From positions 372,001 to 436,000 of the forward strand of contig JARGPJ010000002.1 in NCBI GenBank assembly GCA_029212615.1: a DNA stretch of 64,000 nt, read 5' to 3'. Shown piece by piece: positions 60,618 to 64,000 of the stretch. The notes beneath the pieces were generated by a model. The model was not told where the DNA came from. It was given only the letters and a program-made list of their open reading frames with translations, and did not search any database. This stretch comes from Verrucomicrobiales bacterium. Its GTDB lineage: Bacteria > Verrucomicrobiota > Verrucomicrobiia > Verrucomicrobiales > DEV007. Positions within the stretch are counted from its first letter, which is position 1. Every line of letters starts with the position of its first letter. Both the position numbers and the translations under genes were made by a program.

Positions 60618-61945
60618 AGTATTTGCTTCTATTCATAGCGCTGCTCGGAATTCAGCTTAAAGCAGCTGAACGCCCCAACATTGTTCTTATCCTCGTTGAT
60701 GACTTTGGCAGAGAGACAATTGGAGCGCTCGGGGGAGAATCCTATCAAACCCCCAACATAGATGCCCTCGCGCACGACGGGATGACGTTTAAGATCTGCT
60801 ACGCAACACCCATGTGCAGCCCGACAAGAAACCTTCTCCTTTCGGGCCGATACAACTTCCGGAACTATACCGCCTGGGGTGAGTATCAATTTGGGTCCGA
60901 ACCGACAATCGCCAACACCCTTGCTGAGTCCGGATACGAAACTGCGGTAGCAGGAAAGTGGCATCTCGGGGGCTGGGATAAAAAGCCCTACGGACCGACC
61001 CGTGCCGGCTTCGAGCATTACGCCACCTTCAACTATCCTGAACAACTCGATGAAGACGCACAGAACGTCGGGAACTTTTTCTGGAACACACACCTCTGGC
61101 GGGACGGTCAACGCGATCGCCTCGGAGAAACGTATTCCTCTGCCGCCTTCCGCGAGTTCTCACTGAATTTTATTAGAGAACAAGCCGAAACAAATAATCC
61201 GTTCTTTCTATACTACCCGATGATCCTCGCTCATCGCCCCTTCATGCCAACCGACTTAAGCGAGAAATCCGGCAAAAACTTCCGGGGGCGACGCGGCGAC
61301 ATCGCGCATTTCCCTGAAATGGTGACTTACATCGACAACACCGTGGGAGCAATTCGCGCGTCGCTCGAGGAAAGCGGCCAGGCCGGGAATACCCTTCTTA
61401 TCTTCACCGCAGACAACGGAACTGACAATGCGGGTGAGGCGAGAGAATTGAGGTCCTTATGGAAAGGTCAGGAACTTAAAGGTGGGAAATACGCCCCCAC
61501 TGAAATGGGAGCCAATGTGCCCCTGTTTGCGGTCTGGCCTTCTGTGATTCAGCAAGGCAGTCACTATGCAAAGCCCGTCGACTTCACTGACTTTCACAAA
61601 ACCTTTGCCATTCTCGCCGACGGAGATGAGCCACCCGGTCTCGACGGGCATGATCTCAGCCCTGTGTTTCGCGGAACCGGGGAATCCACCCGTCAGTATG
61701 CCTACACCTGGGGAGTGCACGAAACTTCCTCACGGAAGTATAAAACACCCATCGAGTTTAAGGACAAGCTCCTTCACATCCTCCGCGATGAACGATGGAA
61801 GTATGAATCGAACAATACGCTGTACGATCTGAAGAACGGCTGGCCACAAGGGGCCCCCCTCCCTCAGGGGACGCACAAAGAAGTGAGATCCCGTTTTCGC
61901 AAGGCCCTGCACGAACTCAGACAGTCGGAGCCAAAGCTCTGGTAA
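60614..61945 (+). CDS. Secreted sulfatase, third member of the cluster
   Basis: This 443-residue exported sulfatase has a signal peptide (ending LKAA), PNIVLILVDDFGRE, the classic maturation motif CSPTR (C68-R72), AGKWHLGG and FTADNGTDN. It is the only one of the three with a proline at position 3 and serine at position 2, and it is shorter than the other two. It overlaps the upstream gene by 4 bases. The three sulfatases of this operon differ in their active-site motifs, which suggests different sulfate positions on one glycan rather than gene duplication. Confidence 0.93.
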   Translation: MKYLLLFIALLGIQLKAAERPNIVLILVDDFGRETIGALGGESYQTPNIDALAHDGMTFKICYATPMCSPTRNLLLSGRYNFRNYTAWGEYQFGSEPTIANTLAESGYETAVAGKWHLGGWDKKPYGPTRAGFEHYATFNYPEQLDEDAQNVGNFFWNTHLWRDGQRDRLGETYSSAAFREFSLNFIREQAETNNPFFLYYPMILAHRPFMPTDLSEKSGKNFRGRRGDIAHFPEMVTYIDNTVGAIRASLEESGQAGNTLLIFTADNGTDNAGEARELRSLWKGQELKGGKYAPTEMGANVPLFAVWPSVIQQGSHYAKPVDFTDFHKTFAILADGDEPPGLDGHDLSPVFRGTGESTRQYAYTWGVHETSSRKYKTPIEFKDKLLHILRDERWKYESNNTLYDLKNGWPQGAPLPQGTHKEVRSRFRKALHELRQSEPKLW

Positions 61946-61989
61946 CCCTCCCACCCCGACCGCAAGCGAACCGCTCACCATCATTCCCT

Positions 61990-63477
61990 ATGCAAACGCT
62001 CGACCTTCTTGTCCTTGCCTCTTACATCACCATCGTGGTAGGAGTTGGCTTCTGGTTCGCCCGTCGCTCCGCAACCTCAGACGGCTTCATGAAAGCCGGG
62101 GGCCGTCTCCCCGGCTGGGTTATCGGACTGAGTCTCTTCGGCACTTACCTTTCTTCAAACACGTTCATCGGCGTCCCCGGAAAAGCCTATGCGGGAAACT
62201 GGAATGCCTTCGTCTTTTCTCTGTCCATCCCAATCGCGATTCTGATCGCCACCCGATATTTTGTGAAATTCTACCGAAACACGGGGGAGATTTCCGCTTA
62301 TGAACATCTTGAACATCGCTTCGGGGTTTGGGCGCGGATCTATGCCGTAATCTGCTATCTCCTCACTCAGGTTGCCCGCAGCGCGACGATCATGCTCGGG
62401 GTCGCGATCGGTCTTCAGCAAGTTACCGGTTGGGATCTTATGACGATCATTCTCGTTGCCGGTGTCCTCGTCACTGCTTACACCCTCATCGGAGGAATTG
62501 AGGCCGTGATCTGGACCGATGCGATTCAAAGTGTTGTCCTTACGCTCGGCGCCCTCCTCATTGTCGGCATCCTTCTCTTCGAGCATCCCGGTGGTGCCTC
62601 GGAGGCCATCGCCATCGCCCGTGACAATGCAAAATTTTCGCTCGGCGATTGGTCCTTCACCGATCTGACGACGTCGACTGTCTGGGTCGTTCTCGTTTAC
62701 GGGCTCTTCATCAACTTAACCAATTTTGGAATCGATCAGAACTACATCCAGCGCTACCACACCGCCGAATCCGAAAAAGCGGCAAACCGCTCCCTCTGGA
62801 TCGGAGCGATCCTCTACCTCCCGGTCTCCCTTCTCTTTTTCCTGATTGGATCCCTCCTCTTCAGCTTCTATGAAACCATGCCGCAAGAGGTCGCCGCCAT
62901 TCAGGAAATGGCAGGTGACCGAAAGTTTGAAGACTCAATTCTTCCTCACTTCATGACCAATCACCTTCCTCCGGGAATCGGAGGACTCATTCTCGCCGCG
63001 CTTGCTGCAGCAGCGATGAGCACGATCGATACGAGTTTAAACAGTTCAGCTACGATCACCTTAAAAGATCTCTGGGGTCGCCTTATCAGATCAGGAAAAG
63101 AAGTCAGTGAACAGGAATCGATGAAAGTTCTCCGGATCTCCACCATTCTCTGGGGAATCATCGGTACCGGCACGGCGCTGCTTCTTACCGGAAACGCAAA
63201 GAACATCCTCGATATCTGGTGGCAGCTTTCAGGCATGTTTGCCGGAGGAATGTTAGGACTTTTCCTTCTCGGTCTTATTGTAGGTAAAGCGGGCAATGCC
63301 GCGGCCGCCACCGGAGTCATCATCGGCGTCTTCGTCATTTTCTGGCTCAGTTCCTCCTGGGTTCCCGAACACCTCAAGCCAGTGCTGCACAGCAATCTCA
63401 CCATCGTTATCGGTACGCTCACCATTTTCCTCGTGGGCCTTATCGTGAGCCGCTTTGTCTCACGCAAGGAAGTATGA
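61990..63477 (+). CDS. Sodium:solute symporter (SSS family)
   Basis: This 495-residue inner-membrane protein has about 13 hydrophobic helices and the SSS fold. YITIVVGVGFWFARRSATSDGFMKAGGRLPGWVIGLSLFGTYLSSNTFIGVPG is the typical N-terminal block, and AAAAMSTIDTSLNSSATITLKDLW carries the usual sodium-binding Ser/Thr. The family transports sugars, sialic acid, carboxylates and amino acids. In this cluster it probably imports the desulfated sugar released by the upstream enzymes. Its stop overlaps the next gene by 4 bases (ATGA). Confidence 0.92.
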   Translation: MQTLDLLVLASYITIVVGVGFWFARRSATSDGFMKAGGRLPGWVIGLSLFGTYLSSNTFIGVPGKAYAGNWNAFVFSLSIPIAILIATRYFVKFYRNTGEISAYEHLEHRFGVWARIYAVICYLLTQVARSATIMLGVAIGLQQVTGWDLMTIILVAGVLVTAYTLIGGIEAVIWTDAIQSVVLTLGALLIVGILLFEHPGGASEAIAIARDNAKFSLGDWSFTDLTTSTVWVVLVYGLFINLTNFGIDQNYIQRYHTAESEKAANRSLWIGAILYLPVSLLFFLIGSLLFSFYETMPQEVAAIQEMAGDRKFEDSILPHFMTNHLPPGIGGLILAALAAAAMSTIDTSLNSSATITLKDLWGRLIRSGKEVSEQESMKVLRISTILWGIIGTGTALLLTGNAKNILDIWWQLSGMFAGGMLGLFLLGLIVGKAGNAAAATGVIIGVFVIFWLSSSWVPEHLKPVLHSNLTIVIGTLTIFLVGLIVSRFVSRKEV

Positions 63478-64000
63478 AAGGCATCCTCTTCACTATCTTA
63501 AGCCTGACCTCAATAGCCGTCGCAGAGCCTCTGACGCGAGAATATGCTTCATTCGATTCCGGCCCCCTGAACATTGATATCCACTATCCAACGAAGGAAA
63601 GGGAATCCCTAGCACCACTCATTCTCTGGATACACGGAGGCGGTTGGCAACAAGGCTCGCGCGAGAACATGAATTTAATCGCATGGGTGACCCTGCATGG
63701 ATACGCCATTGCTTCAATTGACTATCGGCTCACCAACATCGCCCCCTTCCCTGCTCAGCTCGATGACTGCCGCGCCGCGCTAGGATGGATCCGGAAAAAC
63801 GGAAGGAATCACAGACTCGATCCTTCTCGAATCGTTGTCTCAGGATTCTCGGCCGGTGCGCACCTCGCAACACTGCTCACCGTTTCGCAAGGGGATGACG
63901 AAGCGCCCCTTCAGGGATTCATCCACTTCTACGGCCCGTCGGATCTCAATCAAATGGCACGATACGCAACCAAGCCGTCCGACCCGCTGAATCAACCGGA
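63474..64000 (+). CDS. Secreted alpha/beta hydrolase (carbohydrate esterase-like), 3' partial
   Basis: The reading frame starts at the ATG at 63474, overlapping the symporter stop, and runs off the right edge after about 175 residues. The signal peptide is MKGILFTILSLTSIAVA. The oxyanion hole is WIHGGGW and the nucleophile elbow is GFSAGAH, as in the BD-FAE or hormone-sensitive lipase-like esterases that act on acetylated sugars. PFPAQLDDCRAALGWIRKN is a typical family block between them. The catalytic Asp and His lie beyond the window. As the last visible gene of the cluster it probably removes acyl groups from the same glycan. Confidence 0.88.
   Translation, partial: MKGILFTILSLTSIAVAEPLTREYASFDSGPLNIDIHYPTKERESLAPLILWIHGGGWQQGSRENMNLIAWVTLHGYAIASIDYRLTNIAPFPAQLDDCRAALGWIRKNGRNHRLDPSRIVVSGFSAGAHLATLLTVSQGDDEAPLQGFIHFYGPSDLNQMARYATKPSDPLNQP

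Noticed and set aside
1-64000. CRISPR array, tRNA, rRNA, IS element or prophage
   Set aside because: No regularly spaced repeats, cloverleaf-like gene, transposase, integrase or phage structural protein was seen on either strand.

Overview
The window reads as chromosomal DNA from a Gram-negative member of the Verrucomicrobiota, probably a free-living or marine heterotroph of the Verrucomicrobiae. This is inferred from gene content, not from a marker gene. The evidence is many secreted sulfatases and sialate O-acetylesterases, a PVC-type membrane dehydrogenase ending in a cytochrome c module, a Ser/Thr kinase carrying FGE-like domains, and a divergent pilus operon whose order resembles the Akkermansia Amuc_1102 to Amuc_1098 locus. 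Coding density is high, 4-bp ATGA overlaps are frequent, and no rRNA, tRNA, IS element, prophage or CRISPR array was seen. No gene-free stretch exceeds 300 bases.

Region 1 (1-13.7 kb) is mixed metabolism. It holds a class I fumarase (5' end outside the window), a zinc-type dehydrogenase, a sialate O-acetylesterase, an Nramp-like transporter, MscL, a candidate small RNA ending in a textbook terminator, ThiG, a FAD dehydrogenase, a convergent alpha/beta hydrolase, and a sulfatase plus second O-acetylesterase pair. Region 2 (13.7-32.5 kb) has large envelope and regulatory proteins: a ceramidase-like protein with a LamG-like tail, a kinase with two FGE-like domains, YebC, a three-module DUF1080/dehydrogenase/cytochrome fusion, a TamB/Omp85 pair, and a sigma factor with a putative membrane anti-sigma factor on the minus strand.

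Region 3 (32.5-52.4 kb) is the highlight: about 20 kb of nearly uninterrupted type IV pilus-like genes. Three exported proteins of unknown function face away from a GspI/GspJ/GspK-like minor pilin trio with an unusually large 675-residue K-like member. Next comes a three-gene ABC transporter module recalling myxobacterial pilGHI, then PilT, a major pilin with a CAA-repeat leader and strong terminator, a fused PilM/PilN-like protein, PilO-like and PilP-like proteins, the PilQ secretin, a small MshEN-like protein, PilB, PilC, a small tail-anchored protein and another minor pilin. No prepilin peptidase lies in the window. Several transcription units here start behind AT-rich gaps that share a TAATTA-core motif.

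Region 4 (52.4-64 kb) begins with GlpD on the minus strand. It continues with a GntR/FCD regulator heading a translationally coupled catabolic cluster: an FG-GAP/sialidase-like fusion, three sulfatases of different types, a sodium:solute symporter and an alpha/beta esterase that runs off the end. The cluster looks built to strip sulfate, acyl groups and possibly sialic-acid-like sugars from a complex glycan and import the product. Functions are assigned by reading motifs and family resemblance by eye; no database search was run.
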